64,000 nt of DNA from Bremia lactucae (lineage: Eukaryota > Oomycota > Peronosporomycetes > Peronosporales > Peronosporaceae). This document shows positions 33,223 to 43,200 of the stretch, piece after piece (position 1 is the first letter of the stretch; every line of letters starts with the position of its first letter). Position numbers and translations under genes: made by a program. The DNA is taken from positions 2,819,447-2,883,446 of the forward strand of contig NC_090611.1 of assembly GCF_004359215.1 (NCBI RefSeq). The letters are read 5' to 3'. The notes beneath the pieces were generated by a model. It worked only from the letters and a program-made list of their open reading frames with translations, did no database searches and was not told the origin of the DNA.

Positions 33223-33578
33223 GTCAGAAACGCTTTCTAGTCGAGTGCTTCTTGAATTATCGCGAGGTGAAAGTACTCAAACGAGTTATCTCATTTGATG
33301 GCCAAACTTGCATGATAGTTAAATGCCTCGCTCTAATTTCTAATGAAACATTTAATTAAAAATTAGAGCGAGGCTTTTAAATATCATGCAAGTTTGGATA
33401 CACTCGCCATATAGTTGAAAGCCTCGCTCTAATTAATGAAACATCTAATTTAACATTAGAGCGAGGCTTTCAACTATCATGCAAGGTTGCATACCCTCGC
33501 CCTTAAACGAGATAATTCGTTCGAGTACTTTCACCTCGCGGTAATTCAAGAAGCACTCGACTAGATAGCGCTTCTGAC
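33223..33578. mobile_element. Fold-back (long inverted-repeat) element
   Basis: Left edge GTCAGAAACGCTTTCTAGTCGAG and right edge CTCGACTAGATAGCGCTTCTGAC are inverted copies (near-match). The arms run inward past GTGCTTCTTGAATTA to the GCCTCGCTCTAATT segment. That inner segment occurs four times in alternating orientation, so the whole 356 bp folds into a branched hairpin. No transposase frame. Confidence 0.8.
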
Positions 33579-33640
33579 AATTCAAGTCCATAAAAGGATG
33601 GTGAGGAGGGTAAGTCCGGGATCGACTTACTCGTCTGGCC
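33445..33640 (-). pseudogene. Possible chromodomain remnant
   Basis: Minus strand: NCQKRYLVECFLNYREVKVLERIISFKG resembles the first half of the chromodomain that ends Gypsy pol (Y-L-V-E...L..R). A second copy of the segment exists in the left arm of the fold-back on the plus strand. Weak similarity only. Confidence 0.35.
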
Positions 33641-33799
33641 CGACTGTTCGCCAACATGATTATCACAGTCGCGACTTTTGGCGATTGCTTGAGTACGTGG
33701 GTCATGAGCGTCACTGTTGCTGTGACTTGCAGACGACAGTGAACAATCTTTGCATCAATGGGGCGAGTGATCAAGCGAAGATTGCGGCTGATCAATTGG

Positions 33800-34630
33800 C
33801 AACCGAACGGGCTGGCGACAGCTCGTCGATAGACGCATTAGTTGTACCGTCTGGCCCGAAACCATCAACTCTGGCGGATGATTTTAGAATCGTTTCGGTG
33901 CTGACTCACAACTTGATAAGCCTCGTACTGGTACTAAGGGCGGAGACAACTCGATCGAGCTGCATTACCCTGGCGGTGCAATATAGCAAAACGGGTCCAT
34001 GTAATTGCCAAGTAATCTTTACTGCCCACATTTGTCACTACATATTCGGGTAGGTATACCGTTGCCAGTAGAACAAGATCACTAACTTAAGATTAAAGAA
34101 CATTTGCTATTCCACTTTGATCAGCATCTTGTTTCTGTCAGTCCTTCGCATCATTAAAGGAATCCAGCCCGAAGCATACCACTGCTTCTCGAGCAGCAGA
34201 AATTATCCTGCATACTCGATTTTTATTGTGTTCAGTGCGGTCGGTGTGCACTGCGGATATAGAATTCTCCTCTTCAGTGAGAGCTTAATTGCTCTCACTG
34301 GTACCACCAGTATCGATGCTGTGTGCATCAGTATCGTTATAAAAAAGCAACAGCCTTGTTGCTATTACCATATACATACGTTGTCTTGGAATCGAATAAA
34401 AATCGGCTAGATATACACCTATTATAAATGTTCACACACAAGAAGTTTAATACGACAAAGAGTCCACCTTAGCCCCAATCCCACAGCTATGTTTTAAAAA
34501 AAACATTTCAAGCTTAAATTGAAACAAACCGCTCCCAAGTTTAAAAAAGACGTAACGCTTAACAACTTTGAGTTCAGTGTAGCGTAGGCCTGACAGGCCA
34601 TCACTCTCCGACGTTGATGGTTTGAAAGGC
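33800..34630. other. No supported feature
   Basis: Plus-strand open stretch to 34053 and short frames after it show no recognisable motif. Probably decayed linker of the element around 34.6-36.1 kb. Confidence 0.4.
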
Positions 34631-34637
34631 AGTTCCG

Positions 34638-36098
34638 ATGACTGCCGTCATTGCCAAAGAGTATGCTTGGGAGTGGCCGCCGATGCTACGAAGACAATCG
34701 ATTTCTGGCAACATTTTCCTGCCCGGTCGTGAACGAATTCCGACCCATGAGGAGGTACAACCTCAGACGTACTTCGATGATATAGGTGTACATAGCCGAG
34801 GCGAGGACAATGTGCCAAACGTAACGAAGCAAACGGGCATTTAAGAGTGAGTTTGCTTAAAGAGCTCAATTGACTGTCATTAGCGTCGAAGATATCTCGT
34901 TGCGTGATCCATAAGGGGTAGCACGAATTTTTAAAATCAAAACCGGCAAAAATTAAGCTACTAAAGCGTGAGGTACCGGGAGTGCTTAACTAACTTCTAT
35001 TTCGCTGCGAGCGAGATACCACTTCTTGCGTGCATCGTGAGCAAACCCGGTCTACGCACTGAACCAGGCAATCATCGACTGGCACCGGCCAGTCAGTGAT
35101 CGCCTTGACTAAATTCGTAATATTCTCGACTTAGCGGCGTACTTCCAAAAGTACGCCAGTACAAATCTCTTGTTAGTTAAGAAGAATATAATGCTCATGG
35201 AACGCTGATTGTCAGGATTCCTTTATAGAGTATCAAGCAAAGCTTGATGCAATCGCCAAGATTGGTGGTTGCAGACCGAGATAGACCATTTCACGTGGTC
35301 TGTGAAGCCAGCAATTTTGCAATCGGCTGAGCGATTATGCAAAATGATACAAACCGCGTAGAGCGCGCGCAACAAGTCGCGTTATCTACTGGATCGCAAG
35401 TATAAATTCGTGCGCAAGTCCATTCGTGCTTGCGAGGTTTGTCAAGGGGTGAAGCCTAGTCCTTCATCCCGTGCTTCCGTTTCAATCTCTGCCTGCGTCG
35501 GCAGAGTGTCGGCAGTCCGTAACAACGGACTTGTCTTTGGAATTTCCGAAGGCGATCACAAGACTAATGGTATCTCTTGTGTTCGTAAATCGGTTCATCT
35601 TGTTGCAGTCCGGAGTCGATCACATCCAAAGCCTGCGCTCGCGTAGTTGTCGATATCATGTTTCGTCTCCATAAGTTGACCCGTGAACTGGTTTCCGAGC
35701 GAGACCGGGGTCACGGTGGAGTTTTGGCAATATGTGTTTCGTTCAGATTTAATATATCAAAACCTACAATTCTAAAACAAACGGTCGGAATGAACGTGCA
35801 AATAATGTCGGCTTCGAGGATATGTCCACTCCTCTTACGAATTGGAGTGAATCCTGCCGTAGTAGATTCTGCCATCAACAATTCGGTGCCTGCATCAACA
35901 AAGCATACACCATTCATTGGTAATGGCTATCGCCATCTACGCCTACCCGCCTTGTTAGAATGTGACTTTAATTCAAGTGGGGAGGGACTCGCTCGAGGAA
36001 AAACTGATCCGGCCCTTGCTCTTTACACATTGACTGTGAAAGATACTGATAATGATCTAATCAAAATCAAAGACGGCAAACTCAGCATACCATTTTGA
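34638..36098 (+). pseudogene. Gypsy pol fragment (RT, RNase H, integrase remnants)
   Basis: Plus strand: YFDDIGVHSRGED near 34770 (RT active site), sequence from the RT thumb in both directions at 35050-35300, CEVCQGVKPSPSSRA near 35430 (integrase zinc Cys pair), FVNRF near 35590, MFRLHKLTRELVSERDRG near 35660 and AINNSVPASTKHTPFIGNGYRHLRLP near 35870 (end of integrase core). The segment 35060-35300 is rearranged: it reads RT motifs on the minus strand. Thoroughly broken. Confidence 0.7.
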
Positions 36099-36130
36099 AG
36101 TCCTTCATCAGTCCTGCCTCCATTTGGCCA

Positions 36131-36238
36131 CAAGGAACAAATAGCATGGTCACAGGAGGCCTGTTATCAAGCGTTCGACAGTTTCAGTTGTCGAACGCTT
36201 GATAACACGTCTCCTGTGACCATGCTATTTGTTCCTTG
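36131..36238. repeat. Near-perfect 50-bp hairpin with 8-nt loop
   Basis: Bases 36131-36180 are the reverse complement of 36189-36238 with two mismatches around the middle. The loop is GTTTCAGT. No open frame depends on it. Confidence 0.95.
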
Positions 36239-36444
36239 TCTTGCACGTCTCTTGAAAAAATGATACTCCGATATGAAATACTTTCTTTGAAAGCGCGATA
36301 ATTAAATCACCGTCGACATCGCCTAGACATTAGAAATATAACTCGTAACTATAGCTCGATCTAAGTATGTAGATTTATTAGCTCTAATCAATATGAATCC
36401 ATGGCTCGTGTGCTTTTAATTAAGAGCGTCGGTATAGCGACACC

Positions 36445-36512
36445 CCCATTTTCGTATAGCGAGACCCCACTTCTGTACCAGCAGAAGTGGGGTCTCGCTA
36501 TACGAAAATGGG
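36445..36512. repeat. Perfect 31-bp palindrome inside the left MULE terminus
   Basis: 36445-36475 is the exact reverse complement of 36482-36512 with a 6-nt loop (TACCAG). The arm is part of the terminal inverted repeat, so the left end carries its own inverted copy. Confidence 0.95.
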
Positions 36513-36662
36513 TACAGCTATTTTGATATATACTATGCACCAAAACAGAATTATGCTTCAAATAACTCACTCAAATAACTCATCCCATTTTTGTAGTTGC
36601 ATAATCTTCTTCCACTGCAATAATGTCTCTTAACTCACCTTCAAACTGCAACCTATTTTTCC

Positions 36663-37284
36663 CTTGAGCTTGCAGAGGACGCAGTAAAAAACCTCGCCTT
36701 GCAGGAGGGTTATTCAATTAAGAGAAGCAGGTCCAAAAAGGATAGTTCTGACGATGTTAGGAAAGTTTGGCTTGGTTGTGCCCATGGTGGAACACACCAA
36801 CCAATGGTTGAACAAGTTCGGAAGACAAGCACTCCATGTCTAGCTTGTCCCTGATCAACCATCCTCCAGAGGAGAAGCCAAGATGAATCGACTGCCTCTG
36901 TTGCCAATGGCGAGCATAACCATGCAGCAGCAGCAAATGTGGCAGCTTACCCTGAGGCTCGCACTTTTACATCACAACAAGTGAATACTGTTGCATTGAT
37001 CAGTAAAAGTGGGGCCAAACCACTTGTTATTATGAAGGCACTAAAAGCATCGATCAAACCTGTAGAGCCATTGGACAGGATATTTACAACATCAGAAAGC
37101 AGGAGCTACAACAATTTTTACGGTTAGAACACCACTGGAAGCTCTTCTTGACACCCTTGGAGAAGAAGATGTTTACCATGTATTTGAGAGAAATTCAACA
37201 GGAATACTCTCAAACCTTTTCATTGCCCCCAAAATATCCCATATTCCATTCTCAAAGATTTTGCCTCCGCCGATATTCTGCTAA
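36663..37284 (+). pseudogene. MULE transposase N-terminal part (FAR1-like zinc-finger region)
   Basis: Plus strand: EDAVKNLALQEGYSIKRSRS, VRKVWLGCAHGG, TSTPCLACP then a stop (36854), and ANGEHNH near 36908. This is the C...C...HxH layout of the FAR1/WRKY-GCM-type DNA-binding domain of MULE transposases. After a stop at 37125 another frame gives LEALLDTLGEEDVYHVFERN, which in relatives precedes the DDE domain. The frame then runs into the right terminal repeat. Confidence 0.7.
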
Positions 37285-37399
37285 AAATTTATTAAGTAGA
37301 TTGAATAGCTGTAGAGAACCCTTCCAAGAAGATACACAGACTTTAGCACAAAATAGCTGTACCAGCTGTTGGTACAGAAGTGGGGTGTCGCCAACCAAA

Positions 37400-37481
37400 A
37401 TGGGGGTGTCGCTATACCGACGGCCTTTATTAATTGATACAATGGGGGTGTCGCTATACCGACGGCCTTTATTAATTGATA
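37400..37481. repeat. Tandem pair of MULE end sequence, 42-bp period
   Basis: ATGGGGGTGTCGCTATACCG... through TTAATTGATA at 37400-37439 recurs exactly at 37442-37481. Confidence 0.95.
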
Positions 37482-37489
37482 AAAGGAAA

Positions 37490-38070
37490 CGTTGATGGTA
37501 TATTTTAAAGTGAGTACGTTCACGGTCCTTCGTTCACTCAATCGATGGAACTTTTGGCCAATCGTTTTACCTACTCTGTAATTACGCATCATCAAACAAG
37601 TAAAAATCAGCAAAAATATTAACTATGGAAGGGGACGGGACCTCGAGGGGGCGGGGTGATCTCTAAACACCAGTGACCGGATTCAAATGTTCCATGGTGG
37701 GGATCAAACTTATACCAAGTAGTCAAAACGCTAAATTCCCGCATGTTGACCACACGCTTCGTATTTTTCCATAGTACGTATGCACTTTATGCAGCTTTGA
37801 CAGCAATCCACAGAAAGCATCATCTTCATCACTCTTCCTATCATGCACACGTGCATGCCATCCATTCACACCATTCACCTAAAGCCTGAAGAAGCAGAAC
37901 TTGATGAAGTTCGTTTGCTTCACTCGTCCTAGAGCTTTTGTTAACCCGACCGCGATCACTGCATCCGTTGACTTGTAATCGAGTGCATTGTCACCGTTTT
38001 CGACTAGTAAGTGATTTACATGGACCACCGTGACGAGTTTGGGGACGTACAACATTCAGATAAGACATTT
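37490..38070. other. No supported feature
   Basis: Mixed-composition sequence without recognisable coding or repeat structure between the MULE relic and the Copia relic. Confidence 0.5.
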
Positions 38071-38560
38071 TTACTGCCCAAAGCGCTTTACGGCACATAG
38101 CAAGCCGCAAGTGAGTGCAACAATCGAATCAGCTTGCAACTTCGAAAATAAGGATTTCGATGGACGCGGCAGATCTTTGTGTTTCCATTGGCGCTCGAAA
38201 GAAGATCCAGCTTTGTCATCCTTCTCACGAAAAAAGTGAAGATTGATGTCTATGTGCTTCGTCCGCGTAAGAAAGACTGGGTTCTTGGCAAGCGCGATGC
38301 AACCGTGATTGTCTTCGATTTTTGTGGTCGCCATTTCTTTTTCGCAGGCGATATCTTTCAGGAGTAGACTAAGCCATATTACTTCCTGCATTGCGGAGTA
38401 CTGCGCCACGTGCTCAGCTTCGGTGCTGCATGTCGCTACTTTCTTCAGCTTTCAAGACGCTGTCAATAAAGAAGAAGACGCTTTCTGAGTGGAGCTTGCG
38501 AGAAACTAGGTCATGCCCATGACGTCTCCGCATAACCCATGATGCTTCCTTAATTTCGAC
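38071..38560 (-). pseudogene. Copia RNase H end of pol
   Basis: Minus strand: STEAEHVAQYSAMQEVIWLSLLL, IEDNHGCIALAKNP and TRTKHIDINLHFFREK, the strongly conserved end of Ty1/Copia RNase H (A-E-Y..., DN.. A..L..N, R.KHI...H). Upstream part (GY.D..W, RKST) is frameshifted near 38480-38530. Confidence 0.9.
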
Positions 38561-38872
38561 GTATTGGGGGGATGCAGTGTCGAAGGAAACATTCTCGACC
38601 AGCAGATCTTTTCTGCCGCGTGAGCAGGCACGACGTTAATTAATTCATTGCGTTCCACTGCTGCGAACGTTTTGAAATTTTAGATATCTGGACGTTACAA
38701 AAAAAATTGTTGCAACGAGTCGAGCCTTAAGCTTAGAATTTTACCGCATGACTCACGCTTCATCCGAAAAAAACCACTTGTATTCAACCTCTTTTTGTTT
38801 GTTGTTTTTGAATCGTTAACGATCATCGGTGGCGTCTTGTACTCTTCTTCAAATATTGGCTGGTAATGTTCG

Positions 38873-39229
38873 TTATGGCGTGTGCTGCTGCTTTACCATT
38901 TTATTTGATTCGTGCTCTGCAATTGTCACGCTTCGCGATATCAAAATTGCACCCGTGGCCTCGTCCAGCAGTCGATATGTGTTGCTCAGTTTTGTGTATT
39001 CAAACATCAAACACCGTATTCCTGATATGTCAAGTCTCGTCCGCACTATTTTTGCTGCATGTGCGTAGCATTGGCTACCGAATACGCACATATGCTCGAT
39101 GCATGGTTTCGCTTGAATATGAACTCGAAGGGACTTGTGCTTGGACTCGAGGCACTAGGCAAAATATTGCGAATGTCCACGGCAGTCATGATTGCCATGC
39201 ATCAGTATATCTTGCTAATAATAAAATCG
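38873..39229 (-). pseudogene. Copia integrase C-terminal part
   Basis: Minus strand: TSPFEFIFKRNHASS near 39120, then CVFGSQCYAHAAKIVRTRLDISGIRCLMFEYTKLSNTYRLLD and GAILISRSVTIAEHE, the L-R-V-F-G-C-Y.H / G.F.GY...YR.. region of Copia integrases. RT is missing between this and the RNase H piece. Cut at 39229 by the Gypsy D insertion. Confidence 0.85.
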
Positions 39230-39234
39230 CTCAG

Positions 39235-39483
39235 TGTAAGGACCAGTCAACTCGCTAAGCCCTTGACCAATCATTTCGATTTATCATTTAAGCTATTCAT
39301 TTTCTTTAATTCAATTATTCACATGCGCCATACTAAAAACAAGTAAAAAGGTTTGCGCAATTAGGAGAGATGATACTCAGTTTGAATTAGATTTACGATA
39401 GGCGATACCTTAACGAGTATACCAAAAGTATCGATTAGTAAGACTAATTTTAATTCAGTCGTAATATACCCTCATTCCTGACA
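39235..39483 (+). repeat. 5' LTR, Gypsy D
   Basis: Starts TGTAAGGACC, ends CATTCCTGACA. Aligns along its length with 44872-45119. Confidence 0.95.
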
Positions 39484-39485
39484 GG

Positions 39486-39498
39486 TGGTAGCACTTGA
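39486..39498 (+). promoter_or_regulatory. Primer-binding site, Gypsy D
   Basis: TGGTAGCACTTGA two bases after the LTR end, matching family A's PBS exactly although the LTRs are unrelated. Confidence 0.8.
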
Positions 39499-39501
39499 TG
39501 G

Positions 39502-39765
39502 TCTTCCGCTTGCTTCTCCGCCGTCCGCCCGCTTCTTCGCCGTCCGCTCGCTTCTTCGCCGTCCGCTCGCTTCCACGCCGTACGCTCACTTCTTCGCCGT
39601 TTGCGCTTCGTTGGACTGCACTGCGTTGGATTGCCCGGTACTGCTTGTAGCGTGAGAGATTCCGCTCGCAGCCAGTAACTTCCTGCTTGTAGCGTGAGAG
39701 ATTCCGCTCGCAGCCAGTAACGTACTGCTTGTAGCGTGGGAATTTCCGCTCGCAGTCAACTGCTC
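39502..39765. repeat. Two sets of tandem repeats in the Gypsy D leader
   Basis: 39511-39600: about four ~20-bp units of the CTTCTTCGCCGTCCGCTCG type. 39639-39757: three ~42-bp units of ACTGCTTGTAGCGTGAGAG plus CGCTCGCAGCC. Both lie between PBS and gag, where packaging signals usually sit (inference). Confidence 0.85.
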
Positions 39766-39960
39766 CATTCCTTCGAAGCGCTGCGTAGCAGTTTTGAGTG
39801 TGTGGCTTTCAGTATCCCCTGTAAATCTAAGCGTCTGCCTGGCAGATATACTCGCTTAGTCTGTTTGAGGTAAGGTCCGGCTTAACTCGGTGAAACAGTT
39901 AAGCCATCTAGGATAAGGTTGAATCTCTAACGCATTACGCCTAAGGGCTAAAGTAAGTCG

Positions 39961-41440
39961 TTGATTTCTACGAGCAAGAAGAGAAAGGCTACTACTCAGA
40001 TTCCATTCGACTGTAGTAAAACTTTCCTCTTTAAGTACGGTGAGAAGTCTGCAAAGACTGCGAATGATCTGCTTGCGCCTTTACAAAAGACCCGGCGCAT
40101 TGCAAAGACCTTAGCAAGCAACTCACCAAGGAGAAAGCCTGCCTGCCCAAGCAAGGGTCCACCTTATCAGCTCCGCTAGACGAAGTAGACGCGCTTTTGG
40201 AAGAAGCCGAGCGCACTATCTTAAAGGATCTTCGGTTTTACTTAAGAGGCATAAATAAACTAAACAACAAAGTCTTTCAAAAGTCTCAAACACATCTTTC
40301 TTCCATTATGGGCCAACCCTCAAACGCCGAGCTAATGCAGCAAATGATGCATATGCTACAGCAACAACAAGAGTTAATCAAATCATTGACTAATTTCCAA
40401 AACGAAGATGGGCTTACGGTGGACGGGCTAAGAATACCGACGTATAGCGAAAGAAGTGAAGAGTCGCTTCTACTTCATTACGCGCAAGTACAGCAATATT
40501 TTATTGCGCGCGGTACGAAGTGGAAAGAGGACGCAATGGCTCCTCAAGTACTTGCCGTACTAGGAAGTTCATGCGAGGACCAGCAGCACAATGGTTCTTG
40601 CTGCATCGATCATAAATTCACTCAGTCGACGAGTTTTTCTAGCAGTGGAAAAGGAATTCATTCCTGCGGATCTACAACAACGTCTTCGAGACGACCTGCA
40701 TCGGCTGAGACAAGCCAATTGCAAAGGCTTAATGGATTATATTGCGAAATTTCGACACATTATTTCGCAAGTTGAGGACATGACTGAAATAGACCAAGTT
40801 ATCTATATTCAACGAGGGTCAATAACAAGAACGCAAGAAGAAGTTCAATACCGACCGGGAAACACACTGTCGGAGGCTATTACGGTGGCGCTCGACTTTG
40901 AACGCGCACTTTCAGTTGGTTATAATCACCACACCGCTACAACCCCTCGTCCTGGTCCACTAAATGTGGTCAGAGAATTAAATAATGAGATTCCTGTACT
41001 GGGCTGCATCGTCGGTACACATGCCAGAGCTGATGGAAATTGGCAATGCTCGGCCATTTTATAGGTCTTCTCGCGTCTATAACCGACGTCCAAATAAACC
41101 AAAGTGTGCATACTGCAAAGAACTGGGATACACGATTCAGCAGTGTTACAAGCGCAGGAACCAGCAAACTAGTCGCGGCAACGGAAATCGTCGCGATCGT
41201 GCAAACGTCAACTATTTCGAGAATGAGTCAGTCGAAGAAGAAACCATCGCGACTGTGTCAAATGAAACTATCACCACACTAAGTGAAGCTGACTTTGCTT
41301 CCTTCACGGGAAAAGATTTGATCGTCAAAAAGGGTCATCTTGACGATCGTGCTGTTAATAGAATGCTCGATTCTGGCGCCACATGCAATGTGGTGAAGCC
41401 GGGGTCGCTGCAACGCGTCACGTCTGAAGTGGCAATTTAA
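39961..41440 (+). pseudogene. Gypsy D gag with start of protease
   Basis: Pieces in three frames: basic N-terminus (STSKKRKATTQ), coiled coil near 40330 (ELMQQMMHMLQQQQELIKSL), core LRIPTYSERSEESLLLHYAQVQQYF, then VEKEFIPADLQQRLRDDLHRLRQ and DYIAKFRHIISQVEDM. The knuckle near 41105 reads CAYCKELGYTIQQC, with Tyr where the zinc-binding His should be. It ends in DSGATCNVVKPGSL, an intact protease active site near 41370. A short copy of the family A GCIVGTH segment appears near 41000. Confidence 0.85.
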
Positions 41441-42760
41441 GTTGCTCGTTTCAACGGCACTAATACCACCAAAAAGACAGTGAAGAAAGGAGTCGCAAAT
41501 ATCTCTTTTGATGGTAATCCATTTTCTGACGTTCCGGTCATTGAGTGACCAATGAGCAATTCCCATGATGTAATTCTGGGTAAGCCTTGGTTTACTGCGC
41601 ACGAACCAATCATAAATTGGCGTACTCATCAAGTTTCGTTCAAATGTGGTGACATACCACATGATAAGGTTTTTGAACCGGTCATTATTTCCTCTGCCGA
41701 CTTTTCAACGAATTGAAGACATCACAATACGAAGAAGTCTATCGTGTCAGAATTTATCAAGAATCGGAATCTACAAAACCTCGGGAAAAACGGTGAAAAG
41801 CTTTACTCGACTCCTATAAAGATGTATTTCTGGAAAAGTTACCGAATTCATTGCCTCCTCATCGGTCGATTGAGTTTAAAATCAATATGCAACCCGGTGC
41901 GCAACCGAGTAATCGTCCGTTGTTTCGACTTTCACAAGTTGAACAAAAGGCTTTGCAGAAATTTGTCGATGAGAACCTTTCACGCGGATGGATCGAACTT
42001 TCAGACTCGCCTTGGGTATCAAACATCTTTGGCATTCCTAAAAAGGGCCCAACAACCGGTACGAGTGTATCTCGTTCGGAATGGATTCGATCCGGAAACG
42101 CGAGCATTTTGCTTCGTTGGGTGATTGACTTTCGTTGCGTCAACTCAAAGTCAGTCGCCCCTAAAATACCTTTGCCGCGAATCGATGAATTATTCGATAA
42201 GATGCAAGGTATGAGCTATTTCACAGTCATTGACTTAGCTCAAGGGTACCTTCAGATGGTATTCATCCGGATAGCAAAAATACACTGCGCTTCGTACATT
42301 AAAGAGACGTATCAGCGGTGCGTTGCTCCGATGGGCCTTGCTGGAATGCCTGGCATTTGCTCGCGCTTGATGCGTGTTCTTTTTCGAAAGTTCCCATTTG
42401 TTGTGGTATATTTGGATGATATATGCATCTTTTTCGTCTCTTATGACGAGCATCTTGGCCATCTTGCTATCGCGTTCAACGTTAAACGCAAGAAAACACT
42501 ATTCGCTCACATCGGCAAGTGCAAGTTTGCGCGTAAAGAGATCAGCTTTGAGGGCATACTGTCTCTGGCAAAGGATCATCCGTTTTTTATACGAAGACGG
42601 AAGCAATCGCTAAGTGGCCACCACCTACCTCCGTAAAGGAATTGCAAAGTTTTCTTGGTCTTGATGGTTCTTATCGCCGCTTTATTTATCAGTTTGCGCA
42701 CATAGTTCTGCCGTTGAGCCATCTCGTTAAGAAAGATTCTTCATGAGCCTGGAATGCAGA
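41441..42760 (+). pseudogene. Gypsy D protease end and reverse transcriptase
   Basis: The protease flap part (MSNSHDVILGKPWF near 41560) is followed by RT: IEFKINMQPGAQPSNRPLFRLS, LSRGWIELSDSPWVSNIF, VIDFRCVNSKSVAPKIPLPRIDELFDKM, FTVIDLAQGYLQM and the catalytic VVYLDDICIF near 42405. RT motifs are open from 41851 to 42636; the thumb FLGLDGSYRRFI follows in another frame. Confidence 0.9.
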
Positions 42761-43200
42761 ACAAGTGGATTCGTTCGTAAGGCTGAAGTCTGCCTTACAA
42801 GCCGCACCTGTGCTGACTTTGCCCAACTTTACATGCCCGTTTGTTCTCACGAAGGATGCACTAGGGTCGTGCGTGGGATGTGTTTTATCGCAATTTCTCA
42901 ACGGACATGACCATCCAGTAGCGTTTTATTCAAAGAAGCTTGGAGTCCATGAGATTAATTGGCCTGCTCATGAAAAGGACCTATTTGCAATCAAAGCGGG
43001 GTTAGACAAATGGCGTCATTACCTTTATGGTCATCCGTTTGAGATTTTCACAGACAATAGTGCATGCTCTTGGCTGCTTCATCATCCGAAAGTCTCGCCG
43101 AAGTTGGACACCTTCGCTCAATATACGTTTACTATACACCACATCAATGGTGCTTTAAACGTCGTAGCTGATGCGCTTTTGCGCCGGACTGATGATACTG
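42761..43200 (+). pseudogene. Gypsy D RNase H
   Basis: Open frame from 42765: FVLTKDALGSCVGCVLSQ, PVAFYSKKLGVHEINWPAHEKDL, HPFEIFTDNSACSWLL and NVVADALLRRTD. The first catalytic Asp is retained (TKDA). Continuous with the connection domain up to ~43600. Confidence 0.9.

Larger units (their letters stand above)
36427..37481 (+). mobile_element. Mutator-like element, internally deleted
   Basis: Terminal inverted repeats of ~54 bp: 36427-36480 (CGTCGGTATAGCGACACCCC...CTTCTGTACCA) and 37370-37422 in inverse. The right end is followed by a second copy of the terminal 40 bp (37442-37481). Inside are remnants of a MULE-type transposase. The catalytic domain is missing, so it is non-autonomous. Confidence 0.75.

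Noticed and set aside
36131..36238. Hairpin as a transcription terminator
   Set aside because: Rho-independent terminators do not apply in a eukaryotic nuclear genome, and no T-run follows.
39586..39768. Minus-strand frame with repeated ASGISHATS-type units
   Set aside because: It is translation of the tandem repeats in the Gypsy D leader, not evidence of a repeat protein.
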